Shown here piece by piece: positions 10,431-20,395 of a stretch of DNA of 27,051 nt. Position 1 is the first letter of the stretch, and each line of letters begins with the position of its first letter. The position numbers were made by a program, and so were the translations under genes. The DNA is from Geosiphon pyriformis. Its lineage: Eukaryota; Glomeromycota; Glomeromycetes; Archaeosporales; Geosiphonaceae. A model generated the notes under the pieces. It did no database searches. It was not told where the DNA came from and worked only from the letters and a program-made list of their open reading frames with translations. Where the stretch lies: assembly GCA_016748015.1 (NCBI GenBank), contig JAAOMT010000426.1, positions 1-27,051 on the forward strand. Reading direction: 5' to 3'.

Positions 10431-11520
10431 TTTCGACCCATCAGCGGCAAACATGATCATCATAATCATCAATAAAGTTTAAAAGTGGGGGAATCCAGAA
10501 AAAACAAGTTAATCAATTTTGAGAATTTAAGAAAATTAGAAGCCCAATGACGGAAGACATCGGGTATGGCATCATGTGGTGATCTTGGTTTTTACCGTAA
10601 ATAACATCTAATAAAACAAAAGTTGTCCCAAACTTTCAGTTACTTGGGGGGAAGGAGGAAGAAGAGGAGGAGGAAGAGGGGGAAAAGGCAATTATTATCA
10701 GAAATAACTGGTTGAGGGGCTTATCATTTTTTTAAGGCCGAACCAATGATTAGATCAGGAAATCATTTGACACAGGGGATGACTGTAGTGATGTCAGGCA
10801 ATAACACTATTTTCATATTTGATAAGGTTGTTATAATATGATTGCTGATCCACTTTCCCCGTACCTCGATTAGAGGTAATGTTGAAAGTGGCTAAAAGAC
10901 AAAAGCCACTACGATACCAAAAAAACGGCGATCAGCAGCATATCTGCAGGAAAAAGACGCCGTTTATCTTCCATATCTTGTTGTCGTTCTGCAAAGCGAC
11001 AAACATTGTAACCATGTGAATGTGGAATATAGAATTATCGGCAAGTAACAGCGACTATAATTGAACTCGCACCGGCTTTTCGATTAATAAGTTCAGAGGA
11101 AAGAAATATTTGCAAATTTATTGTTGGGTTTCTTTGTTTTTTACGATCCCCTGTCAATAAACCGAAAGCTTGTTTGTACAGTTCAAACATCAGAAAAATA
11201 ACCCAAAAATCGTTCCCCCAAGCTCTCTCAATGTCGGTTATCATCAAGATTAATTCTTTTAAACTTTGTTTTAGGCATTAACTGTCAGTAATTTACTCGC
11301 ATTTGCATCAAAAAGATTTTCTCTTAGGCAGGCGCTATATTATGCACGTAATGCTCCACAAATATTATTGACTATCGAACTTGGGGACTAGGACAATGCA
11401 CAAATCATATCCTCATTTAAGGCTATGTTAGTCTCACATGAGGAAAATTACGAACAAACATTCCTCCTATACATCATGTGTTCCAATTGTTTTGATTTAA
11501 TCTTAACGTAATTTCGGTTT
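10431..11520. other. GC-elevated block with interrupted frames on both strands
   Basis: About 1.1 kb stands out from its surroundings by more G and C. It opens with a purine-only stretch (about 10646-10684). On the minus strand a frame beginning with tandem Met at 11247 runs 70 codons to a single TAA (11037-11035), then continues open in the same frame to a TAG near 10915, with diverse residues including Trp, His and Cys. On the plus strand a frame is open from 11033 to 11280. After an acceptor-like tttgttttag, another runs from 11275 to 11511, broken once by TAG at 11399-11401. I recognise no family in any of them. A decayed gene or transposon is the simplest reading; a structured noncoding locus is the alternative. 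Confidence 0.35.
10843..10965. other. Cluster of perfect complementary stems, candidate structured RNA
   Basis: Five perfect stems fall within about 120 bases. They are TGCTGATC at 10843-10850 with 10930-10937; CACTTTC at 10851-10857 with 10884-10890, enclosing TACCTC at 10862-10867 with 10873-10878; GTGGCT at 10888-10893 with 10904-10909; and AAACGGCG at 10923-10930 with 10958-10965, which encloses a small GCAG/CTGC hairpin. The first and last stems share base 10930, and the second and fourth share 10888-10890, so alternative folds are possible. I could not match it to tRNA, snRNA, RNase P/MRP, SRP or snoRNA signatures. Strand is unknown, since the stems exist in either transcript. Confidence 0.3.
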
Positions 11521-14050
11521 TCCTGTTTTTATCACTAATCGGGGTTTTATTTTATTCAAATGGAAAAAATTTACACCGAAATGCTTTTATGATCATTTTT
11601 GAAAGAATCAATAAAAGATGCGCTTTTTAGCCTTCAAAAGAAGTTTTTATCCAAATAGGAGACTCTGGCTAAGTTTATATGCATTATTAGCATTTTTCTA
11701 AAAAGACCAAACCTTAAATTATTGATTGATACTGTTTAGATTTGCTATCTAATTTATTTCATGTTAGGTCAAATTTATGGTTCTATTGCCTGGTCTGCAA
11801 TTATTATCTTTCAAAGATTTGGAATATGATAAAAATTAGAAGAATTCGAAGAGGTTATTATACTCAAAAGATTTTTCATTTTCGGGAAAACATTTTTAAA
11901 AATCTATAAAGGAAAAAATTTAATTGAAAACCCTCAATTCAAAATATATCCTTAAAAATTTATATAATTTGGGCTATTATGCAAGGGGGACTAAAAATTT
12001 TTTCATCAAATTTTCTTGAAAAATTTACCACCCTGTTAATCTTAATTAATTGCAAAAATATAAAATGGATCTTTGCAAACACAAAAACTATAAACACATT
12101 AAGAATTTAGGGTGCAGTGTTTGGTTTTTGATTTTAAATAAATTTTACTCTTGAATTTGGATTTCAAGATTTGATTACGGTGATCCATTATCTATAATTT
12201 AAGAACTTTAATCTTTAAGTCTGAATCAATTCCTTCTAGGACTTTTTCAATCTCTTTAATTGATTCAAAATTAAAAAATGAAAAATAGTCAACTACTTTA
12301 TTTAGTTTATTTATGTATACAAAATGTTTTTTGAGTTTATTATAAATTGTTTGGGTTTTGATTAATCTCCTAAAATGGTAAGGCTTGAGGAAAATTCTCA
12401 TTAGATATTTTTGGTAAATTGCAAATAATCACAAATTTTGTTTTTATTTGGAATTTTTTGAATTCAACACGTCAATATAAATCTTTGTAAAGAATTATTG
12501 TTGGTGTGGATTTAAGATAATTTTTTAAATATTGCATTTTATAATGAGGTTTAATAGCTTTCTTTCATCTGCTTATAATTGGAAGAATGGTTAAAAATAT
12601 CCTGAAAGTATAAGGAAATAAAGAATATCTGCTATGTAAGGATAATTCTAAACTTAATAAACCACCTTTCTTTCAATTGAATTGTGAAATCCAAAACTTT
12701 AAGCAGTTATTTTCAAACATGGATGTATTTTGGGGTCTCATATTCTATATTTATATTTCTTTGGATTCATAAATATTTTAATATTTACACGAATGCTTAA
12801 AAGAGCTTATTTAAAATTGGAGGTATCTTCAGCTCATTGATAGCTTAAGAAGTTTTTATTGACTTTAGGAAGATTTCAAAATCATTCCTACAAAATATTG
12901 CGACAGAAATTCATATTCTTCTCTCATTCTAATTTTGTACTTGATTTTTCTGACAGTCTTTTGATGATGAACAATCTTTCTACTTCTTAAGCTTCAAGAT
13001 TGAAAATCCCCTTTACCGGCGCTATTGGCATCTAGACCATTGGCGTTAAATAAAATCTAAAAATTTTTAGTCGAAATCTTTCAGCATATAGTTCCATCTC
13101 ATTATTTAAACATACTATGAAAAAATATCATTTTTATTGTTGATTCGTCGCGTGCATTGTTTCATTTAAATATATATCAACTGAGTTGAGTTTAACAACC
13201 TTCCTGTAAATACTTTTTTGGCAACAGATTACAAAATTCAAACGAAATTTTCAGTGTCCCACATGAATCAATGTATAAATGTACAGAAATTTGTTCAGGT
13301 AATTTATGTTTTATTAAACAAAGTCTTTCTTTATTACATATGGGGCAAAGTATATATGAAGAACATCAATTTTTCAGCGATGGTTTATAAAGAAAGTGCA
13401 ACGCTCTTTAGTAAAAATTTTCTTCCAAAACCATAATTTTTTTTAATGTTACATAGCATCACAAAGTTCAGAATGTATGCTCTTGAAATATACTAAATCA
13501 GGAACAAGTATTTTCCTAGTCTTTTTAAACCAATGGTTAATGCATAATTTAAATCATCACATCCAAAAAGTTTATTGTTATCAAATTTAAATGGCATTTT
13601 GCTTTAAGAGAAGAAATCACCAGAAATTGTTTGAAAATAATTTTTTTCAACCAAACACTACATTGTAATTTGTCTTATCATCTATCACAAAAATTTAGGC
13701 CAAAATTTTAATATTTATTAAGTATATTTTTTAAGGTTTTGGTTTTTTATACTTAAATAAGTATTTCTTTATCATTTCTTTTTTTGATTTTATTGAGCTG
13801 AAACAGTAAACACAAAATAACTTTTTAATTTTTCTTTGGAATATAATTACAATTCTTTTCATTTGTAAATATAATTGAAAAATTAATTAATAACTTTTAA
13901 AATTGACCATAATCTAATTTTAAACATTATTTAATTAAAGATTCTTAATTACAGAAATATATTTAAAATTTTAAAAAGAAAAATAAGCTAATCCTTGAAA
14001 TATAAAAAGCTTATTTGTTGGAATGATAAGAAATTTGGGATAGTTATTTC
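11521..14050. other. Intergenic region, no supported gene
   Basis: About 2.5 kb of A/T-rich DNA. The frame at 12192-12401 (-) encodes a Lys/Ile/Phe-rich peptide with no recognisable features. A frame around 13218-13436 (+) has a plausible intron (donor after 13298, acceptor before 13379) that would join two short peptides in phase, but it lacks a clear start and any domain. I leave both uncalled. No repeats or RNA genes were seen. Confidence 0.3.
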
Positions 14051-14376
14051 ATGTCCATTTTGACTATGCCATTTATAGGCGATAAGACTAAACCTATCAA
14101 GCGTTAAGATATTGATTCTCATACCGAAGGAAATTATTTATATTTTTGTGGTCATCAGAACACCCTTTATTGAAAAATGTTTATCTGATTCATTATTTGA
14201 AAAAAAGCTTACCAAAATATGCAAAAGAAGTCACCATCTTTTTTTTTGAGCATGCAATCGACAAAGTCGAAGTTTATGTGCAGCTCCACTGTTTTGTACA
14301 AGAAAACAACTCATCAATTCCTGTTAACTATATTAAAATAAAACGTCATGCATTTCAAGATTTGTTAAAAAGTTAA
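14051..14376 (+). CDS. Small two-exon protein of unknown function
   Basis: Exons 14051-14102 and 14159-14376 join in phase across a 56-nt GT-AG intron (donor gttaag, acceptor catcag), giving 89 residues. The start is MSILTMPFIGDK; a second in-frame Met at 14066 would shorten it by five residues. The joined protein reads through KPIKQHPLL at the junction, then LPKYAKEVTIFFFEHAIDK, and ends KRHAFQDLLKS. Residue diversity (His, Cys, Gln, Val) is better than expected for chance in this composition. I see no signal peptide, membrane segment or known motif. Phase agreement is the main support; it could instead be a relic or the last exons of a longer gene. It stands alone, with gene-free DNA on both sides. 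Confidence 0.42.
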
Positions 14377-15156
14377 GGTTCCGAAAAAATTTCCTCGTTA
14401 ACGGATTTTTTGGGCGCATTCAAGGAACTCTCAAATATTATTTTTTAAGCATTCTTGATTATCAAATCTTTTTATAAAGTAGCTAAATCCTTTTTCAGAT
14501 ATTATAAAGACTTTCAATGACTTAAATTTTTACACTGTCAAATCGTTTGAAGAAATCCATTTCTATTTTGAAACAATAGAATTTGCTCTAAAATAGATAT
14601 TTAAGAAAAGACGAAAAGACTAGCATGTGCAGCGTAATCTTAAGTTATATTGAACAAATTCAAGAGAAAAAAAAGTAGAATCCTTTTTGCTGTCAAGTTT
14701 AAATTTTATTTAAAAGGTTGGAAAATTTTGATCCAAATTAGAAATTAATATCAAATAGAAGTAAAAATGATATCTGTTGTATAAAGTTTCCAAATTTTTC
14801 ACGGAATTATCGATTACGAAAAAAACTTGAAAATATATTATTATAAATTCTTTTATCTATATGAAACTAAAGTTTCATGCCTATAATTTTTTTAATCAAA
14901 GATCATGATATTTAGTTCGAATCCAAAAAATTTTAATAAAATTTAAGGTAAGAATTTAAATAATTATAAAATCATGAATTCAAAATTTTAGTTTTTTAAA
15001 ATTGTTATATTAACATCTTTGTAAAAATATTTATTTTTTAAGGTGGATTCTATAAATTTTAGTCTTTTAAGTACATATTTACAAAAAGAAAAAAAATGAA
15101 ACTCAATTTAAAATTAACAAAATTTCCAAGTTTTTAAAACTTAAAATAACTAGTAA

Positions 15157-15188
<32 letters not shown>

Positions 15189-15881
15189 GCATTATAGTAT
15201 TTTATAAAATGTTGTTATTAATACTTACTTTAAAAATTTTGTAAATTTTATACAAATAACTATTTACATTTTGGATTTATAGTCTAAGAATAATTGGTTA
15301 ATAAAAGATTTTTACATAAAATTTCTTTTTAATTGGTGGTTTTTATTTGATTTAAAAACTTTGATAAATATAAAATTGTATAATTTTTTAATAAACTTTA
15401 ATGTATATTTTTATCTTTAATTTTATATAGTAGAATTTATATTAAAGATGTATAAAAAATATAAAATTTCATTTGATATTTGTTTAGAATATATACAGAA
15501 AACCATAATATATATATATAAAATATAGTTAATACTGATTATAATTATTACAGTTGTTAAAACTTATAGGTTTGTCCTGCAGATCCCTTGCAGTGCACAG
15601 ATCTTCACCCTGTGGTAATATTTTTATTTAAAATGGTCATAGATCATCAACACTTCGAATCATGCCTGTTCTTATTTTTTAGGAAATACAAAATTTTCAG
15701 TTGAGGTCTTCTAAAGGGTAAAGGTTTCAATAAGTTTTATATTATTAGGATCAAACATTTTTACCTGTTATATCAGTCGACAGGTTGGAAGCTCGTTTGA
15801 AATGCCAATAATTGGCTATTTAGTGACTCAAAAAGCTTTTATCTGCTGCTTTTCTTATCAGGAGCTCAAAAAATCTTGATC
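14377..15881. other. Intergenic region upstream of the BTB gene
   Basis: About 1.5 kb, very A/T-rich up to 15560. It includes an ATT microsatellite (15157-15188) and an AT-dinucleotide patch near 15511-15523. At 15574-15616 there is an abrupt GC-richer island with two adjacent 5-bp hairpins. The last 250 bp before the BTB start are of mixed composition and probably hold its promoter and 5' UTR. Confidence 0.4.
15157..15188. repeat. ATT trinucleotide microsatellite
   Basis: An uninterrupted run of about ten to eleven ATT units inside A/T-rich intergenic DNA. Confidence 0.9.
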
Positions 15882-16733
15882 ATGGGAGATTATTTAGGCA
15901 AAGAATTCATTGAAAAGAAAAGTAATCGATCAACCGCTAACTTCTCAACTTTACAAGATGATAGGATAGTGCTGAATGTTGGTGGGACAAAGGTATAAAA
16001 TAAAGTAGAACCTACTTTTCATTTGCCATGCGTAAAAGCATTTCAAATATAAATTTAACTATCAAAAAATCGCTAGTTTGAAACACTTCGTTCAACATTG
16101 ACTGCCTACCCAGCAACACTTCTTGGCACCATGTTTCATGAAAGGAATCGAAGTTTAGTTAAATTGACCGACGATAATGAATACTTTTTTGATCGAGATC
16201 CACGAGCATTTTCATACATTATGGAATTCTACCGTAATGGTGAGCATGAGTGGCCAAACTTTGCCAATTCTCTTACGAAGAAAGAACTAAAACGGGAACT
16301 AGATTTCTTTGGTATTCCAACAGCAGATTCTCTCAATCAAATTGGGAAAATTTCACTTGAAGAGCAAGCTGCAACATTAGACGAATTTACTGAAGTAATG
16401 AGAATGGTCATACTTGAGATGCAGCGGCTTTTTCGAAGAAGGATTACTATTAATTTTCCGATTTTTGAATTCTATTTGTTTTCCGTCGTCCCGGATTTGG
16501 AGGTGATAACTTCTTTGTTAAAGCCGTATCAAATAATCGGCTCACCTATTGCTGAACATTTTGGCGTAGCAATAGGCAAACACTTGTCCATTGAGTTCCC
16601 AGGATTAGTCTATAAAATTAGCTCAACGACTGTGAAAAATGGCAATGAGGAAAATGCGTATAAATGGGAGTTGAAGGTTCCTTTGGCTTTTGAAAATAGA
16701 TTCGTAATTGAAAGATCTTCTTTGAAGAGATGA
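15882..16733 (+). CDS. BTB/T1 (K+ channel tetramerisation-like) domain protein, two exons
   Basis: Exons 15882-15992 and 16077-16733 are separated by an 84-nt GT-AG intron in phase 0, giving 255 residues. Residues about 27-117 form a T1-type BTB domain: DDRIVLNVGGTKFETLRST, then TLLGTMFHERN, then YFFDRDPRAFSYIMEFYRNG, and KELKRELDFFGIP at its end. This is the pattern of KCTD proteins and the cytoplasmic T1 domain of voltage-gated K+ channels. No membrane segments follow, so it is a soluble KCTD-like protein, not a channel. Many KCTDs oligomerise and act as adaptors, often for cullin-3 ubiquitin ligases; that role here is inference. The C-terminal half (120-255) starts with a helical stretch (EEQAATLDEFTEVMRMVILEMQRLF), and I do not recognise its fold. 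The start is the first ATG in the open exon, and the intron falls exactly within the VGGTKFETL motif, which confirms the splice. Confidence 0.9.
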
Positions 16734-16875
16734 ATTAGATAGGGCTTTGTATTCATAAAATTTCCACATGACCGGCCATTAATAAAATATCAATTTTAAA
16801 GTTAAAAATATTTGATGTAACGTGTACAAGAGTTAATTCGGTTTTTCTGTTAAAGTGTTTATCAGAAATAGGTAA

Positions 16876-16916
16876 ATTTTGAAATTGAAATTAAAATTCA
16901 ATTTCAATTTCAAAAT
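16876..16916. repeat. 17-bp perfect inverted repeat, 7-nt loop
   Basis: Positions 16876-16892 (ATTTTGAAATTGAAATT) are the exact reverse complement of 16900-16916. The hairpin starts about 140 bp after the BTB stop codon, so it could lie in the 3' UTR or form a terminator-like structure; it could also be a chance product of GAAATT repeats. Confidence 0.6.
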
Positions 16917-17875
16917 CAAAATCAATATTTTGTAATATCCAAATAGATTTAATTTAATAAAAATATAAAATTTTTCTTGGCTAATAAAGCTTTATCAAAT
17001 TAATAATGAATCAAAATAATCATTGAAATAAATTAAATAGTAAGGGTGTTTTTGTATGGTTTTCGAACTTGAAATACTTTATATTTAGTGGTACGATTAA
17101 ATTTAGCCGATATATTAGATTTTTACCAATTCCAACTATTAAATTGACCTTAAAAAATGTATTTTAATTTTAATTCAGGGTCAATGTCTATATTCAATTG
17201 AAAAATAAAACTTTTTTTAAATTTTATCCCAGTATTTTTCTACCAGTATTTTTCTACAAATATGTTAAAAGCATCTGAATTTTAGTTATTTTATCAGATC
17301 AATCATATTTAACCCCGAAAGAGCAAAGGTTGAATTACCAAATTCAATCAAATTTGCAAATAACATTTTTGACCAAGAGAGTATAGTCCTAATGATAAAA
17401 TTAGCTCATTTACTGTTTTAATCGAAGCAAAAATCTTTTTTGAAACAATTTTTAAAAGTTGAATTGACTCCTTTGCTTTTCACGAGAGCGGATTTATTTT
17501 TGATATTAAATATATAATTTTATTTACAAAACCAATTTAGTCTGGGAAATCTCGAAATACTTGACTTAAATACATATGTAAACATTTTTATTTGCGTAAA
17601 ATTTTTGTGACTTCAATAAATAAATATCTGGCTTCAAATAATTTTTAAACTAAACATTTTAGTCCGATCTACCATAAAAGTGATTGAAACGATGGAGCAA
17701 AACTGTAGGCGTTAGCCGGATGACTTCAAAAAGCGCTTAAAAAGTCTTTGTGAGAAATTGTTTTTGTTTAATTAAGATTTCCCGAGGATGAATTTTTTAA
17801 AAAATCTTTGAAATAGAAATCAGATCGGGGTTGCGTAAAATTTCATCATGGATGATCATTTCTTTTTCCTCTTAC

Positions 17876-17934
17876 CCCACCATCGGGTGATAATATTTCT
17901 CCTTGATAAAAAGCAATGATTTAATCACGGTGGG
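17876..17934. repeat. Two-part inverted repeat upstream of the 17987 gene
   Basis: CCCACC at 17876-17881 pairs with GGTGGG at 17929-17934, and inside it GTGAT at 17887-17891 pairs with ATCAC at 17924-17928. The loop is 32 nt and one side has a 5-nt bulge. It ends about 50 bases before the first ATG of the downstream gene, so it could be an operator-like site or a 5' UTR hairpin; both are inference. Confidence 0.4.
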
Positions 17935-17986
17935 AAATTACTTGTGATGAAAAAATAAATGATTTCAGTTTGATGTGGGATGACCA

Positions 17987-18743
17987 ATGTTTGTGTTAAC
18001 ACATCTATTCGATCGTCATATATCAAATATTTGTAATATAAGAAGGGTAATTCGCCATCATTTGCTTTCTTTTCCATTTAATCTCATAATTAAACTTTCT
18101 TGCACGCATAAAAATTTTTCACCAATGCTATCTTTAAGAAAATCCCGTTCAATGTGTATTTTGAGACACTTTGAGACCGAAAATGATGAGACACATTTAG
18201 CTTTTTTACCACATGCCAATCGTAAAACAAAAAGAAGCAACACTGATTTTTCAAGAGATACTCTCAAATCTTCTTTATCTCAACTTATTTCATCACAAAC
18301 TATTTCACAAAATTCAAATATCAAATTTGATGAACCTATTGACGATATTTTGACAAATTCTTCTGGAATACAACAACACAATGACCCAACGATATTCAAC
18401 TATACTGGTAAAATCATAATACCTATAAATAACGGGCAATCCAAAAGTTGTCCAATCAATATTCCTTCACCTAATAATAAATTAAGCACTCGAAAAGGAT
18501 CTTTAACAACAGATTTTGAAAGTATATTTTTGGATGAATCTGAATATTTTGACAGATACTATGATGATGTAAGTGAATTCAAAATTTTAGATAATTTTGA
18601 AATTTTTCTGTGTATCGTATTAACCAAAATCTTATTCTTTTCTCCAGGAAGAATTATCATCAACAGTCACTGATTCAAGCGAAGAAGTCTATTACTTTTC
18701 TGATGACTCTGATTTTGGGAATAATGAAGAAATTCGTTGGTGA
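17987..18743 (+). CDS. Disordered Ser/Asn/acidic protein of unknown function, two exons
   Basis: Exons 17987-18568 and 18648-18743 join in phase 0 across a 79-nt intron with strong signals (gtaagt donor, pyrimidine-rich ttctccag acceptor). From the first ATG the product is 225 residues; from Met47 (18125) it is 179 residues and better behaved, because the first 46 residues are His/Ile/Leu-rich and may be 5' UTR. The body is polar, with a basic patch (HANRKTKRSN), Ser/Gln-rich runs, then acidic aromatic segments (DESEYFDRYYDD). The second exon continues the same style (EELSSTVTDSSEE, then YFSDDSDFGNNEE) to the stop. That continuity of composition across the junction supports the splice. No domain or membrane segment is recognised; a regulatory or scaffold protein with phosphorylatable acidic Ser clusters is a guess. 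The intron itself has no in-frame stop, so retention would give another C-terminus. Confidence 0.68.
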
Positions 18744-20162
18744 ACATTTGATCATCATTTCCTTTTCAAAACTATTCTATTTTTAAGAATAGAGTTTTTG
18801 AAAATATTTGTATAGCAAAAAAACATTGTAATTTAATTTCTTTCAAAGATGAATTTTATTTAAATCATAAAAAAAATCCCACGCCAGATTATTGACCGAA
18901 AAATGATTTACCCGGTTGCACTTGCTGATTAATTTAAGGTTTAATTTGGATAGGTGATTTTTCTGAGAGCAACGAAAAAAAAGGAAAATCTTAAAATTAG
19001 AAGTTGACATTTTTTTTTATAAGAATTCTTGAGATTGAATGTTTGAAAGATTTTCTCATAACCTACAATCTTATGATCATTTAATATAAGTATGTCTCTT
19101 CGATTTGATACTTTTTAGAGACTAAAATAAATCATTTTCAAGGAATAATAAATTTTTTATCGCAATTGAAAAAATTTATCAATAAACTATGGTTATTTAA
19201 TCTAAAATAATATTCATTTTTTCTTTACCATTATTGTTATAGAAGTTTCCAAAGATAGCAGAAAATGTTTAATAGACTAATTTACTATGTCTCGAATAAT
19301 TAATATTTTAAGTTCTATTGGCTGTATATTTTATCATACATACCAAGGCTATGTTGTAACCCTACTTTGCCATATTAAAACCAACCGGACAGCCTAAATC
19401 AAGTCCTAATTCTTTCTTCTTCTGAAACTGAGTAAGATTACATCTTGGCCCATTGTGCAATTTAAAAATTTATCTAACAGAAACCTTTTTTTATAAAATA
19501 AATGCCGAGCTGATTTGCAAACTTTTTTTTAATTTTTAGTCACCTTGCATATTTTTAGGTATCATTTAAATCTTGAGCCAATCAAAGAAGCGTTACATAA
19601 ACAGTTTTCATGAATATATATATACAAAAATTGGAAGCGATCTTTAACTTTCAGACAAGCCAACTAAATATCTCGAATTAGATTTTTTTTATTAAAAGAA
19701 GCTATAAATTAAAAAGTTTTGACAAAGAAAAATGTATCATAAGATAAAATTAATCTAAATTTAAAATTATAAGCCCAAACTAAAAATAAAAATAATAAAA
19801 ATTATATTTATTATACGGCAAAATAATTATCAGTTGTCATTTATGAGTAATTACCAAGGCCCAAAAAAGTTAATTATATTTTACTTATTATGTTTGTTAT
19901 TTTCAATCTTTAATGAAATCAGATACTAAAAAAGAAAATGGATGGCACACATCTAAAAATATATCAATACTAACCAATTTCAATTTTTAATAAACAAATC
20001 TATATCTATCATCTAAATTATATAAAAAATAAGTTACGTCTTTTTTTTTACATTTTCTGTTTTCTTTTCACTATAAAACTTATTAAATTCAACGCTAAAA
20101 TTATTAAAGAAACAAAATCATTGAACTCATAATATAAATTTTAAATATCAATTTCAAAAAGT
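18744..20162. other. Intergenic region, no gene seen
   Basis: About 1.4 kb of A/T-rich DNA between the 3' end of a plus-strand gene and the 3' end of a minus-strand pseudogene. It holds many short homopolymers and a small TA repeat near 19615-19624. No open frame, RNA gene or ordered repeat can be supported. Confidence 0.4.
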
Positions 20163-20347
20163 TTAATTTAAACCAGTATTTATCAACTCTAATTCATTCG
20201 TTTCCTCGCGTTCAACTCGTACCAAAGCAAAGCGCTATAAAATCGATTAATAAAATTAGTTTTTAAGATAAAATGAGCTCATAATGAGACTCATTATAGG
20301 AATAAAATTGTAGGAAAAGGTATTTTTATAATAAATGACCTAGTTGA

Positions 20348-20395
<48 letters not shown>
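20348..20395. repeat. (AAT)16 microsatellite
   Basis: Sixteen uninterrupted AAT units. It lies in the last intron of the decayed minus-strand gene, just before the acceptor at 20341-20340, so on the coding strand it is an ATT tract in the position of the pyrimidine tract. Confidence 0.92.

Larger units (their letters stand above)
16734..17986. other. Intergenic region with two notable inverted repeats
   Basis: Downstream of the BTB gene an AATAAA-like signal occurs at about 16781-16786, followed by a long perfect hairpin at 16876-16916. The middle is A/T-rich with no gene seen. The last 300 bp have more G and C and include the inverted repeat at 17876-17934, just before the next gene. Confidence 0.4.

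Noticed and set aside
12192-12401. 69-codon minus-strand ORF
   Set aside because: Lys/Ile/Phe-rich, no recognisable motif or splice support.
13218-13436. Frame with a possible in-phase intron (13299-13378)
   Set aside because: No ATG near the start of the frame, very short peptides on both sides, and no domain; noted but not called.
14925-14935. GTTCGAATCC, like a tRNA B box
   Set aside because: No A box upstream, the flanking T-stem does not pair fully, and no acceptor stem exists.
18058-18267. 69-codon minus-strand ORF
   Set aside because: Antisense shadow of the spliced 17987-18743 gene.
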